Assembly: GCA_903772945.1 (NCBI GenBank)
Contig: CAICTM010000453.1
Location: forward strand, 1 to 64,000
Direction of reading: 5' to 3'
DNA length: 64,000 bases
Origin: Seminavis robusta
Taxonomy: Eukaryota; Bacillariophyta; Bacillariophyceae; Naviculales; Naviculaceae
Shown: in pieces, positions 43,210 through 53,281 of the stretch
How the letters are laid out: every line of letters starts with the position of its first letter
Position numbering within the stretch: position 1 is the stretch's first letter
The notes under the pieces: model-generated
Seen by the model: only the letters and a program-made list of their open reading frames with translations
Told to the model about the DNA's origin: nothing
Database searches by the model: none
Made by a program: the position numbers and the translations under genes

Positions 43210-45164
43210 ATGAAGATCAACGTTCAACCCATTGTCAACAGCAAGATTATCCGCAAGAGCATCATTGGAGGCCAACGTCATGTACTCAACGGTCCCTTTG
43301 GCCCCAAACCAATTGTCTATGCTGACTCCACTGCAAGTGGACGGTCCTTGTCCCTCATTGAAGATTACATCCAAGAGTGTGTTTTGCCTTTCTATGCTAA
43401 CACGCACACCGAAGCATCTGAGACTGGATTGCAGACTACCACCTATCGTGAAGATGCTCGCGGTGCCATTCGAGAAGCCTGTAATGCCCCCCAGGATGAG
43501 TATGCTGTCATCTTCTGTGGATCTGGATCCACTGCTGCCATGAACAAGCTGGCTGCTGTCATGGGGATTTCACCTCTTGCTGCTTCCATAGAGGAACCTT
43601 CCCAGCGTGGGGTTGTCTTCATCTCCGCACAAGAGCACCATTCGAATGAACTGCTCTGGCGTGAATGTGGCAATGTTGACTGTGTTGTCATCCCTCAAGA
43701 TCCCAGCACAGGCTTGTTGGATGAACAGGAACTTGTCCAGCAGCTTATTCTCTACAAAGATCGTCCCCTCAAACTTGCCTCTTTCTCAGCGGCATCGAAT
43801 GTGACAGGAATCCGATGCGATACCAAGACTGTGACGAAGTTGGTTCATGAGCATGGAGCACTGGCTGTTTGGGACTTTGCTGCTGCAGGACCTCATGTGG
43901 TTATTGATCTCCAAGAACATGATATAGATGGAGTCTATCTATCTCCCCACAAGTTTGTTGGAGGGCCAGGAACTCCAGGAGTCCTGATTGCCCGTCGTTC
44001 CCTCTTCACCAACGCTGTCCCTACCATTCCCAGTGGGGGGGTTATCACCTTTGTTCAACCCCACCACCAGGAGTATCTTGATGACATCGAGACTAGAGAA
44101 GAAGGTGGAACTCCACCCATTGTTGAATCAATTCGTTGTGGATTGGTCTTTGGGCTCCACCACAAAGTTGGTGGTGATTGGATTGAACAACACGAGAACT
44201 ACTTTTTGCAGAAGGCATTCAAGTCCTGGCAGCAGAACAGCAACATTGTGCTTCTGGGAAGCACCAATGCTAACCGAGTACCCATTGTGTCCTTTCTGGT
44301 GAAAGCTCCTGGTACCAGTGGAAGTTTCATTCACCACAACTTTGTTGTGGCCTTGCTCAATGACCTCTTTGGTATTCAGGCTCGTGGAGGTTGCAGCTGT
44401 GCCATGCCCTATGGACACCTATTGTTGGATATTGATAATGTGAAATCTGACAGGATTTTGGTGCCATGGAACCTCTTGGTGATGCAATCAAGCCTGGATG
44501 GACTCGTGTGGCATTCTCTTACTACATGAGTGAAGAGACTGTCAAGTACATGATTGATGCTGTCAATCTCATTGCCAATGAAGGTTACAAGCTGATGTCT
44601 CACTACAAGCTGAATTTCCACAGCGGCCTTTGGAAGTACATTAGCAGCAAGGATGCTTACCAGCAACCCAAGCCTAGGCACTTGTGGGATTTTGGTTCAG
44701 CCTACACCAAACCAGTAACTGTCACAAAGAAAGATCTCAAGGCTTGCATGGAGCATGCCAAGATGGTCCTAGAGATGAGTACGGATCCTAAGTTTCTGCC
44801 AGTCTCTGATGCCTACCTGGCCCAAGGATTTGAGCAAGATGAAGTTCAGAAGAGCAAGGACTTGATTTGGTTTGTTGTGGCCAAGAGCTGCGAGGATGAT
44901 GACAGCCTCTCCTCTACTAAAGATGTTTCTCTGTTTCACAGCCAGCTTCCAGTGGAAGAGTCGATCGTCGTGAAGCCAGCTAGCAGCAAGAAGACTGGGC
45001 ACAAGAAGTCAACCAAACAAGACAAGAAGCCACTCGGCTGGTTTCGAAGTGCCTTTGCCTCCAAAAAGAAGACCCAAACTCCTGACATGTTGGCTGACCC
45101 GACAGAAATGATGTCGATTGGGATCTCCGATGCATCAGTGAAGGAGGAAGACATTTGGGTTTAG
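43210..45164 (+). pseudogene. class V aminotransferase (cysteine-desulfurase-like), one-base frameshift
   Basis: The ATG at 43210 opens MKINVQPIVNSKIIRKSIIG. The fold-type I PLP enzyme pattern follows: YADSTASGRSL, NTHTEASETGLQTT, AVIFCGSGSTAAMNKL, QEHHSNELLWREC and WDFAAAGPHVV. LSPHKFVGGPGTPGVLI has the PLP lysine at residue 248. GGCSCAMPYGHLLL supplies conserved cysteines. At 44460/44461 the frame fails: RIL is followed by GAMEPLGDAIKPGWTRVAF only if one more G is present (ttggtgcc versus an expected ttgggtgcc). The remainder (FGSAYTKPVTVTKKDLKACM, then a Lys-rich tail) is open to 45164. No splice site explains the shift. It is either a recent mutation in a G run or a base error. The enzyme could be a desulfurase or lyase; substrate is unknown. 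Confidence 0.75.
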
Positions 45165-46388
45165 ATCTGTAAGTTGTGATCTGGAAACCCCCCATGGTTC
45201 GTCCCGGTGCCACTTTTCCTCGCCAAGCAGCCTAAAATACCAAGACATGGTATCACCGAAGAAGGTCTTGGCAGCACTCTCTTGCCTATGGTTGATTGAA
45301 TATTGGAACTGGTAGCTCATTAACTGCATGTCCTATAATATTACTTCTGTGTTTGGTTTACACACATAGTTTCAGCCTGCTTCAACTGATGTTGCTAATT
45401 CGATGGCAAAAGCGGGATGACCGAGAGGGCTGATTGGCACCAAGCCGTTTTAATCAATAAGGATCTGCTCCTCGAGATAAGGGGGAATCTTGCATGCTAG
45501 TAGAGTAAGGAGATTATCTACGGGAGCCTCGAGATGGTTTGGTCATTTGGGTGCAATGGTCGAGCAGGCTTCTATGGATAGCGTCGGACGGTACAGCCGC
45601 CACCCTGGTCCTGATCTCAAAAGTTGCCGTGCATATCATTGGTTGATAGTACATGCCTGAGCCACCGATCTACATGTATAACATCCTTTGAAATCAAGAA
45701 ATCGCTGGAAGGCGTACCCTTTCGAGATGTCATTGTGAATCTCTCGACGAGAGACAGCGTACCAGATTTGATGGAAGGACGGATCGATCGACCCGGAGAC
45801 TTGGACCAACACGTACGACAGGGTGATACCTAATACCTATCGGCCGAGGTGAACCCTTGGATGATGCTTCCAAGCTTGCGCTGCTGCTTTGTACCCAAGA
45901 CGACTCAAGTGTGGCTGCATCAGCAATCAACACGAGGGCTTGGAAATAAGAGCTTAATTGCCAGAGACCAGAACGAGATCTATGGAAATTCCCATCCAGG
46001 GTTGAGTCGTTGTGCGGCCAAAGAGCGGTACGGACGCGACCGCGAGGGACGTACACGGCTCGTAGATAGATGAACGCGAAAGTCTTCTTGCGGCGGTGAG
46101 GTGGACGAAGAAATCGTGTGACTTTGCTTTGACAGCAAGCCACAGCGCTCCGGCCGTCTCTGGCGGTCGAGGCGACTGGACATACTGCGGCACCCCTCAT
46201 GTAGTTGGCTTGGTTGAACCCAAGTTCGAAGCAAGACATGTTGGCAGAGTTTCTAGTACGGTTATGCTTTTGCTAGCTAGCTAATAATAGCGTTCGACCA
46301 CTTTGGGGTATTCTGGTACCATCTTTGTGAATGCAATCTCATTTTGAGTTGGCAGCGTCCACTGCAAAGTCAAGTGTCAAAAAACTCA
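45165..46388. other. intergenic, R1-like copy, no supported gene
   Basis: A 169-residue frame on the minus strand (45730-46239) overlaps equally open plus-strand frames. None shows a domain, so the region may be a decayed gene, but I cannot say which. Confidence 0.4.
45498..45535 (+). repeat. dispersed repeat R1, diverged copy e
   Basis: tagagtaaggagattatcta followed by cgggagcctcgag is recognisably R1, but diverged and shorter than the others. Confidence 0.45.
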
Positions 46389-47549
46389 TCACATTCGAAA
46401 TGCCGGCACCACATGGGTAGGTCGAATGGACGCATCCACTTGTGTTTCCATCAACGTTTGCAGCACGGTTGCATCTGGTACTTCACCAAACTCGATTCCC
46501 AATTCGTTCTTGTGAATTCCAGAAGCGACAAAGACGTTGGGAATCCCGGCATTGCAGGCACCGGTAATGTCGTGATGCAGACTGTCGCCGACATGCGCCA
46601 CACGGCTCTTGTCCAAGCCCAGTTTTCGTATGCAAGCTTCAAAGTGTTCTACGCCCGGCTTTCCAAATGTATGACAGGTTCCACCCATGCTCTCGTAGCG
46701 CGCGGCAATTTTTCCGGGCATGTGTGCCACCCCATCTCCCGTGGGTGTTTGGACGACAAAATCCGGATTGGCACAGACGGCTGGCAGATTCTTGGCCAGG
46801 CATTGTTCCAAGAGAGGGTCGACAGTGGTAAAATCGCCGTCTTCAATAAACGGAGACAATGTCTCGGCGGGCAAGTCGGGACCACGATACCACGCTTCCG
46901 AGCCGTGGAATAGTAAAAAATCGGCTTCTTCGACGGTTGTCGCCACTTGTACCGACCCACATTGTTCCAAATAGACCTCCGGGAGTGCCGTGAGGCGAGG
47001 ATTGTTTGGCTTTTCCACGTCCCACGTGAACATGACGGCTTTTTTGCTGGTTGTACTATCGGTAGATGAAGACCCATAGGTTTCTCGAATATAATGACTG
47101 GACTCTTCCCCACTGGTCACGGCTCCAATGAAATGACTGGGATCAAAGCCAAACTTGGGTAATCTGGAAAGTGCCTTGTCGGCTGGAGCCGATGTATTGG
47201 AGAGGATAATCAATTTTTTATTCTTCTTCTTGTACAGGTATTCCACCAGCGCAATCGCTCCATCCAAAGCATTGTTCCCATTGTGCATTACCCCAAACTG
47301 ATCGAGCACAAAGGCATCGTATTGATCAATAATCTCGTCATTGAAGGATGAGTGAGTGCTGTAAAACAGCTTGCTACTACCGTGGAGTGATGGTTGCTGC
47401 TTTTTTTGATTGGCAGCAGAGAGGAACGGCTGCCTCGTCGTCAAGTAAGAAGAGGCAGCACGAGACAGTCTGCCACATCCATGGCTGCTCGTGGTAACAA
47501 ACGACAGAGTAGCGGCTGGTCGCAAGCTCTCTCCGAGGAAGAAGCCCAT
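46389..47549 (-). CDS. HAD-superfamily class IIA hydrolase
   Basis: The 386-residue product has the class IIA HAD motifs in order. Motif I is VLDQFGVMHNG (nucleophile D83, with the second Asp replaced by Gly, as in the TIGR01459-type subfamily). Motif II is LIILSNTSAP, motif III lysine is HTFGKPG, and motif IV is VAHVGDSLHHDITGA. The cap between motifs II and III contains TWDVEKPNNPRL and PAVCANPDFVVQ. The first 70 residues are Ser/Thr/Arg-rich and hydrophobic at the start (MGFFLGESLRPAATLSFVTT), which suggests an organelle transit peptide. Members are phosphatases of small phosphorylated metabolites; the substrate is not predictable. No intron is seen. The start is the first ATG. Confidence 0.85.
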   Translation of the reverse strand: MGFFLGESLRPAATLSFVTTSSHGCGRLSRAASSYLTTRQPFLSAANQKKQQPSLHGSSKLFYSTHSSFNDEIIDQYDAFVLDQFGVMHNGNNALDGAIALVEYLYKKKNKKLIILSNTSAPADKALSRLPKFGFDPSHFIGAVTSGEESSHYIRETYGSSSTDSTTSKKAVMFTWDVEKPNNPRLTALPEVYLEQCGSVQVATTVEEADFLLFHGSEAWYRGPDLPAETLSPFIEDGDFTTVDPLLEQCLAKNLPAVCANPDFVVQTPTGDGVAHMPGKIAARYESMGGTCHTFGKPGVEHFEACIRKLGLDKSRVAHVGDSLHHDITGACNAGIPNVFVASGIHKNELGIEFGEVPDATVLQTLMETQVDASIRPTHVVPAFRM

Positions 47550-48180
47550 GGCTAGCTAGTTAGCTATTAATAGTAGTCTACAACCAACTGCAGTGATTGA
47601 TGGATTGATGGACTTTCTGGTTTTGTGGTTGGCTTGTTTTTTGTGAGGCACCTTTCTTGCTTGGGATTGAAGGCAGCTTGCGTATCTTTTGGATCTTTTG
47701 GATCTTTTGCCCTTCCACCAAGGACAGCTGCTTGAGCTTTTCACGACTGACGGCACTTTATATTATTATTATTATTATTTCGTCTCCCGGAGACGATTTG
47801 CTTTTAGGGGTAAGGGTACTTTTGGGGAGTGGAGGTTTGAATTATACCCCGCGTGCATTACTTAGAGGCCTCTGTAGAAGTCTACGTATTCGACTAGTAT
47901 TGTATTGACGGGATACAGTCAACGCATGTACATGCACATGAAAGTCGCCTTGCGTTCTTCACATGTTTTGCATGAATGACGAGGGAGCAGTTTCGAGGCT
48001 CGGGGCGAAGCTGAAAGGGATGAGCGCGCGGAGCGCGCGAATACTGTTTCAATAAAGGGAGTTAGGTGTTGGTAATAAAAGATTTATGGAAACGGAGACG
48101 ACCCAGGGGGCATATGAATTATTGGAAGGCAGGGGCCCACTCGATCGTTGTTTTGGCAGCGTGTTGACATGTTATTGACC
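47550..48180. other. intergenic between divergent genes
   Basis: Shared upstream region of the HAD gene (minus) and the PARP gene (plus). It holds a (TTA)n run at about 47760-47778 and two tandem 9-mers gagcgcgcg at 48022-48039. No gene is supported. Confidence 0.5.
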
Positions 48181-50128
48181 ATGGTGTCGTCCTCTGGAAA
48201 CGATGGAACGAAGAGCCCCACGCCCAAGGAAGCTGCGGAGGAAGCCGAACGTGAAGCACGCCGCAAACTTCGAGTAAGTCGAGTCGGGCTCTGTTCCTCT
48301 GCTCTGTTGCCACACTGCTGCTGTGTGATAATTGAGTATGATTGGTCTGTCGACGTTGCCGAATCTTTCCCATCGCTGTGGTCTTTCTGAATGATCGATT
48401 TTTTGTACTGTATCTACACGACGTGAATGATGTTTGTATTGGCCATCAATCAATTATTGTTGAACATTACATACACAAACCCGGCAAAAATCAACCGATC
48501 ATCCGATTTGCTTTGGCCATTTTCTGCATGCATGGATACCATATACCATAGTCTGATGATAGAACACAAGAAGAAGAAACCATGGCACCCACAGAAAACA
48601 AAAAGGAAACCAAACCTATCATCACCGATCCCAGACCAGAGGATATTCTGTAAGTGATGAGATAGATGAGATAGATGCGATCACCAAAGCGGCTTTTGGT
48701 TTCGGGGAAAACTCACATGCATGTTCTTTTCTTTGCTCCAAAAATGCTTCATTCAGCTTTGGAAAGGCTGGTGTTGTCAGCCATCATCCAGGAACCCAAA
48801 ACTTCAGAACCGTAATTGATAAATTTGCTCCAAAGTTCCAAGAACCAATTTCCCTTTCAGAAAGGATGGAACTTGTCAGAAAAGTCGACGAGAGCCTCGG
48901 CAACTCTCGCTTCATCGTGTACAATGCCAATGCCAACGGCTGGGAAGAGCATGACTCGCACCAACAGCAATTGAAGATCATCTTACACGCTCTCTATCGC
49001 TCCAGAGACATGGCTGGTTGTATAATGACGAAAGAGTACGAACAACAACTTGCCAAGAGTGCTGGCCTGATGAGAGGTATCGTGGAGGAGTTGCAGGCGT
49101 TCTGCCAAACAGACAACTTTGGGAGTCATTGCTACAAGGCTGGGTTGGAATCGGCAACGTTTCACCCCAATGCACATCTACTACAAAAGGTTGGTTGTTG
49201 TGGCGCCCGTGACAAGTTTGCAAAGGCTCTTTCCGATCTGCAGGATGGGGCTTGTTTGGGAGTTGTATTTCACGGGACGTCCCTTGGCAATATTGGCTAC
49301 ATTCTCCGGCATGGTTTGAACCCCAGGAGGAAACGCAGAGGACAAGCATACGGTCCTGGAGAGTACTTTAGCAAGAATCCTGCCGGGTCCATTGCATTTT
49401 GTCATGGTGGATTGGAGATGCTCGTCTTTGTCGTGGTGTTGCCTTCGTCCGTGATTGTGCAACCCAGCTGGTTTTGTCCGGGCCGCTACCGCACCATCCC
49501 CAAAGACTATGTCATCGTCAACAACAACCATCATCAGCTTCCCATTGGCACCATACGCTTTAAAAAGGTGCATGAATCGTTCGCCAACTCCTCGAGAGAA
49601 CGACGAAGCTCATTCCTCCAGCTCTCCAAGGAAGTGCATACCAAGAGCCAAGTGGCCAAAGGGGGACTCATCAAGGCCCAGATCATTCAACATCTCATTG
49701 CGGAAAACATTGATGCGGCATCCGAGCACTACGAGAAACATCGTACATGTCTCTCTACGGCTTCACGGAAGGAAGTGGCTTGGTATGTCCACAAAAAGGT
49801 GGATGCGGGAGTCATTCCCTTCCTCTTCTCTGAGCTGCCCGAACCCATTACGGACAAGGAAATGGAGCTAGCCAAGATTCAAAGTGTTGACGAGGTTGTT
49901 CGACAAGAATACGAAGCCAAGCAGCGACTTGAAGCCGAACGAGAAGCCGGGGGTGGTCCTACTGGTAAAGACAGCCAACCAGGACTGTCAAAATTGACCC
50001 GGAAAAGATCTTGTTGGCGGGGTTTATTGAGGGTCGTCGCTGGCTTTTTGCAGCGGCAAACAACGAGTTCAACTGCGGGCAGCAACAAAGGGGGGTTGCC
50101 GGACTCTCCTGGCGGTACCAGCCAATAA
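48181..50128 (+). CDS. DUF6824-PARP catalytic domain fusion, three exons
   Basis: Exons are 48181-48273, 48552-48649 and 48757-50128. Introns of 278 and 107 bases have GT-AG ends, and the joins KLR-SDDRTQ and DIL-FGKAG keep the frame, giving 520 residues. The second join rebuilds PEDILFGKAGVVSHHPGTQN and then FRTVIDKF, the DUF6824-type pattern D-x-L-x-G-R/K-G...HPG expanded in diatoms. A PARP-type ADP-ribosyltransferase fold follows: VVFHGTSLGNIGYILRHGL (H236), YGPGEYFSKNPAGSIAF (Y267) and KDYVIVNN. In KDYVIVNN, D314 occupies the place of the third catalytic residue, usually Glu. The C-terminal 150 residues are charged helix, then a basic/Ser tail. The first exon is the least certain; a model starting at 48582 also works. 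Mono-ADP-ribosylation is plausible but unproven. Confidence 0.75.
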
Positions 50129-50848
50129 TACATCACGACAAAGCAACCAGACACATGTCGACAACAAAGAATTTCCGACTCTAATGCAAAAGTACTAGCC
50201 AATGCGCGCTGACGACGAACACCCACAAGGGTGCAGCCGCTGATCGATTCGATTCGATTCATCATTCAATCAGTATGGTACTCTTCTCGATTACCGTATG
50301 TCTGGTGCAGGCTCCGCGGAGTTCGACATCGACGTCTTGGTACTTGGGTGCCAGCCCTCAGAATGAGTGTGGAGTCTGATGGTCTTCGTCGTCAAGTAAC
50401 TCAAGCGCACAACTGCTCTAGGCGTTGCTGTCTAGTTTGCCGCTATATATACCAAGCCTACTGCTCACCTCCAGGGCTCGTTGACAGGATTGCACGTGCT
50501 GACCGTTAGCATCTAATAATAGGATCTCCTTCGGTGGGCAAAAAGATAGATCTCATGGACTGATGCACTTTCATCTATCTTGTGTGGTCAGGCTTGGCTG
50601 CCGTAGATAATCTACCGGTACTCTAAATCCCCGTTTCATTACAAACCGTTGGCTGCCAAATCTCATCGTGGAAGGCTGAGCCATCAGCACCGTGGAAGCC
50701 AAATGTGTTCTGTCCCCAAATTCACGTTGAAAGATAGATCTAGCTACAGAAACCGGTACCTGTAACTAGCTAGCTACTAGCTAGTAGTACATGTACCCCA
50801 AATTCGCACGCTAAAACAACGGCCTGGAGTTGCCGCCACGCTGCCCCC
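50129..50848. other. intergenic, R1 copy d
   Basis: (GATTC)n lies near 50246-50260, R1 inverse copy at 50595-50634, and ctagctagctactagctagt near 50767. No gene is supported. Confidence 0.5.
50595..50634 (-). repeat. dispersed repeat R1, copy d, inverse
   Basis: On the minus strand it reads cggggatttagagtacc, then tagattatctacggcagcca. It aligns with the first two thirds of R1. Confidence 0.6.
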
Positions 50849-51791
50849 ATGCCCCCATGCCACGACGCCATGACAAAACATAAAATTGCCTCAGGATCAT
50901 TCCAACCAACTAACTTCACTATGAATACAAATGCTGCCGCGAACGATGAAGGTATTGCAGAGTCTCCTCATCTGTTTGCTGATGATTTGATTTGGAGTGG
51001 CCAGATTCTATCATTTGTTGGTGTTGGCCAGTATGCTTTTGTAGGAGCTGTCAACAAACAGATGAACAAGGCGTACAAAGAGTACTGCAAGATTGAGCTA
51101 AAGAAAAATCCAAGAAAGGTATGGGCTAACAATTATTCTCCCAGTCGCTCTGCAGAAATCACCGACACTCTTTGCTGCGAAACATTCTGTAACCAGCCAC
51201 GCACAGAATGCTGGCTCAAGGACAATTCCAGCACCAAAACCCCGGATCGTTGGGAGGTTTGCACTGCAATTGCCAAAATTGGGAATATTATGGTCATGCA
51301 ATGGGCCCACCAACAAGGATTCCCATGGAATGAACGTACATGCTCAGGTGCTGCTGCAGCCGGACATTTGGAAATTTTCAAGTGGGCTCGTGAAAATGGG
51401 TGTCCATGGGATGTACAGACATGTGCCTCTGCGGCTGAAGGTGGACATTGGAAATTCTCAAGTGGGCTCGTGAGAAAGGGTGTCCATGGGATGAATGCAC
51501 ATGCTCGCGTGCTGCTGCAGCCGGACATTTGGAAATTCTCAAGTGGGCTCGTGAAAATGGGTGTCCATGGGATGTAGAAACATGTGCCTCTGTGGCTGAA
51601 GGTGGGCATTTGGAAATTCTCAAGTGGGCTCGTGAAAATGGCTGTCCTTGCAGAGTGATTATTTGGAGATTTTAAAGTGGGCTCGTGAAAATAGTTGTCC
51701 ATGGCATGAATTTACATATCAGTTTGCCATCTTGCGTAACCAAAGCGAAGTGATCCAGTGGCTACGCGACAATGGCTGCCCTGGATCCTAA
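50849..51791 (+). pseudogene. ankyrin-repeat protein, twice frameshifted
   Basis: The ATG at 50849 begins a 120-residue lead with an F-box-like hydrophobic stretch (WSGQILSFVGVGQYAFVGAV). Ankyrin-like repeats of the form GHLEILKWARENGCPW plus TCAxAAEG follow. One T appears lost at about 51448-51450 (GGHLEIL becomes GGHWKFS) and the repeats continue in the next frame. A second break at about 51645-51655 moves DYLEILKWARENSCPWHEF to a third frame, ending at TAA 51789-51791. Repeat units at DNA level are very similar, pointing to recent duplication. This repeat type is common in stramenopiles and large DNA viruses of algae; a host origin is assumed from the family abundance in diatoms. Confidence 0.75.
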
Positions 51792-52615
51792 CATAATTTT
51801 TGGTAGGAATTGATCAAAAGGAGATATATTGGTTGTCCCCCCAAACGTTAGCTAGCTAGCTATTGGTTTAGTGGGGTCTGGTTGCATCCACCACTCAGAA
51901 CCATAGTAGAGAAGCTGCTGCTTGTTGCATTAGTAGCACCGGAAGGGGCCTTTGGGTACAATGGCGCCATATGTGTCTGGTAGCAACTCACACCATGGAT
52001 CTCTTGCTCTTTGCATTGCTTTCACAACATTGTACTTTCAACGGCTTCCGCAAGCAAAGTGAGCAAAAACAAAAAGTATAAAAACGTTGCCCCTCAGTGT
52101 CGTCGAGAAGAGAATGATTTCCGAGGCCAGCCAGCCATTACCATGGCTGAGTTGGAACGGCCAATCACCGCGGAGCCTTCACTAATATCCAAACTCTCTC
52201 CCATCCAAAGCAGGATGGTACATCCCTGTTTTAGCTGGCTGGACCTTCCTCTCTCGCCGCCATTTCATAAAAATCAAACCTCCTTGATCACTTAGAGTAC
52301 TTCGTCGTACTATATTATATGGATGTGCCTTCTGGTTGTTGCCACCAGCGTGAGCAGAAGAAAAAGACCAAGCAACCTGGCAAGGAAGAAGCAAATAGGC
52401 CCAAACTTCCAAAGTTGGACGAAGACTTGGAGGAGGTTATTGAAAACTGAGTTTTAAAGTTCTTGGCGGTAATCTAGCTAGATCATTTGCTGTTGACCGA
52501 CTCAGCGTTGGGAATAGCCGAACAGTTGTATTCCGCCTGTAGAGATCGGTCCAAGCATTGATTGACCCAGAGCGGTATGTGCCCCTTGTCGTATCATGTT
52601 TTCTTGACTGCCAGA
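51792..52615. other. intergenic, no supported gene
   Basis: A 94-residue plus-strand frame (52011) has no domain. gttagctagctagctatt lies near 51847. Confidence 0.5.
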
Positions 52616-53281
52616 CTAAATCGAGTCCTCTGGTGGATTGCTGCGACTGGACGTTTCTTTTTCTGGATTTTGAGGAACAAAATGAGGATCTCGTTTTTGA
52701 TCGGAATACTCGACCGGCCAATATCCACAATGATTGAGGCAGACCAAGGGCGCCCACCAATCTCCTTTGGGTGGAACTGATTTTGGTTGTTGGCTGTGAG
52801 GTTTCAGACCGGCCGGCCATTGACGAAAGGGTTCTTGACAAGGTTCGCAATATCCCCACCATTCCCGCGTGGCTTCGTCCGCCGCCACGGCGTTCATATC
52901 GTCTTGGAAGCGTCGTTCGATTTCAGCGGCATCTTCTACCGCTAAATCCATTCCACCAATCCAATCAAAATGATGAAACATGGTAGACGTTTCTTCGTGA
53001 TAGTAAATGGTGAAATTGCGAATGTTGGAATCGTACATTCGATCCAAGACTTCTTCCCACACATGATCGTGCAGTTGCGTGTAGCGGTCGAATTGGTCTT
53101 TCTGTAGCTTGATGGCACCGGCACATCGTTTGGGGGCACGGCGATTCTTCTTGTTAGTACTACTACTAGACGAACTCGTTCGTTCCTGATACAGTCGCTG
53201 AAGAGCCAATGTGGCCAACGACGCTGTGATCGCAGTGCCAGCCACCAGCAACAAGGTGGATGGGGGAGAAGAAGAGCTCAT
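52616..53281 (-). CDS. L-rhamnose mutarotase family protein with membrane anchor
   Basis: The 221-residue product has an N-terminal membrane helix (about residues 9-28, TLLLVAGTAITASLATLALQ) and a Ser run. The rhamnose mutarotase (RhaM, former DUF718) domain follows: RCAGAIKLQKDQFDRYTQLH, then DHVWEEVLDRM, RNFTIYYHEETSTMFHHFDW, DEATREWWGYCEPCQEPF. H71 aligns with the catalytic histidine position of bacterial RhaM; the WW and CxPCQEP features are also kept. Family enzymes interconvert alpha and beta L-rhamnopyranose and are normally about 105 soluble residues. Here a signal anchor and a 60-residue C-terminal extension are added, placing it at the ER, Golgi or plastid envelope. The ATG at 53281 is the first in frame. 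Confidence 0.8.
   Translation of the reverse strand: MSSSSPPSTLLLVAGTAITASLATLALQRLYQERTSSSSSSTNKKNRRAPKRCAGAIKLQKDQFDRYTQLHDHVWEEVLDRMYDSNIRNFTIYYHEETSTMFHHFDWIGGMDLAVEDAAEIERRFQDDMNAVAADEATREWWGYCEPCQEPFRQWPAGLKPHSQQPKSVPPKGDWWAPLVCLNHCGYWPVEYSDQKRDPHFVPQNPEKETSSRSNPPEDSI

Noticed and set aside
44440-44475. Programmed ribosomal frameshift in the aminotransferase gene
   Set aside because: No slippery heptamer of the usual form is present at the site. A lost G in a short G run explains the data more simply.
45730-46239. 169-residue minus-strand frame
   Set aside because: Comparable frames exist on the other strand and none matches a family; it may be a decayed gene but cannot be supported.
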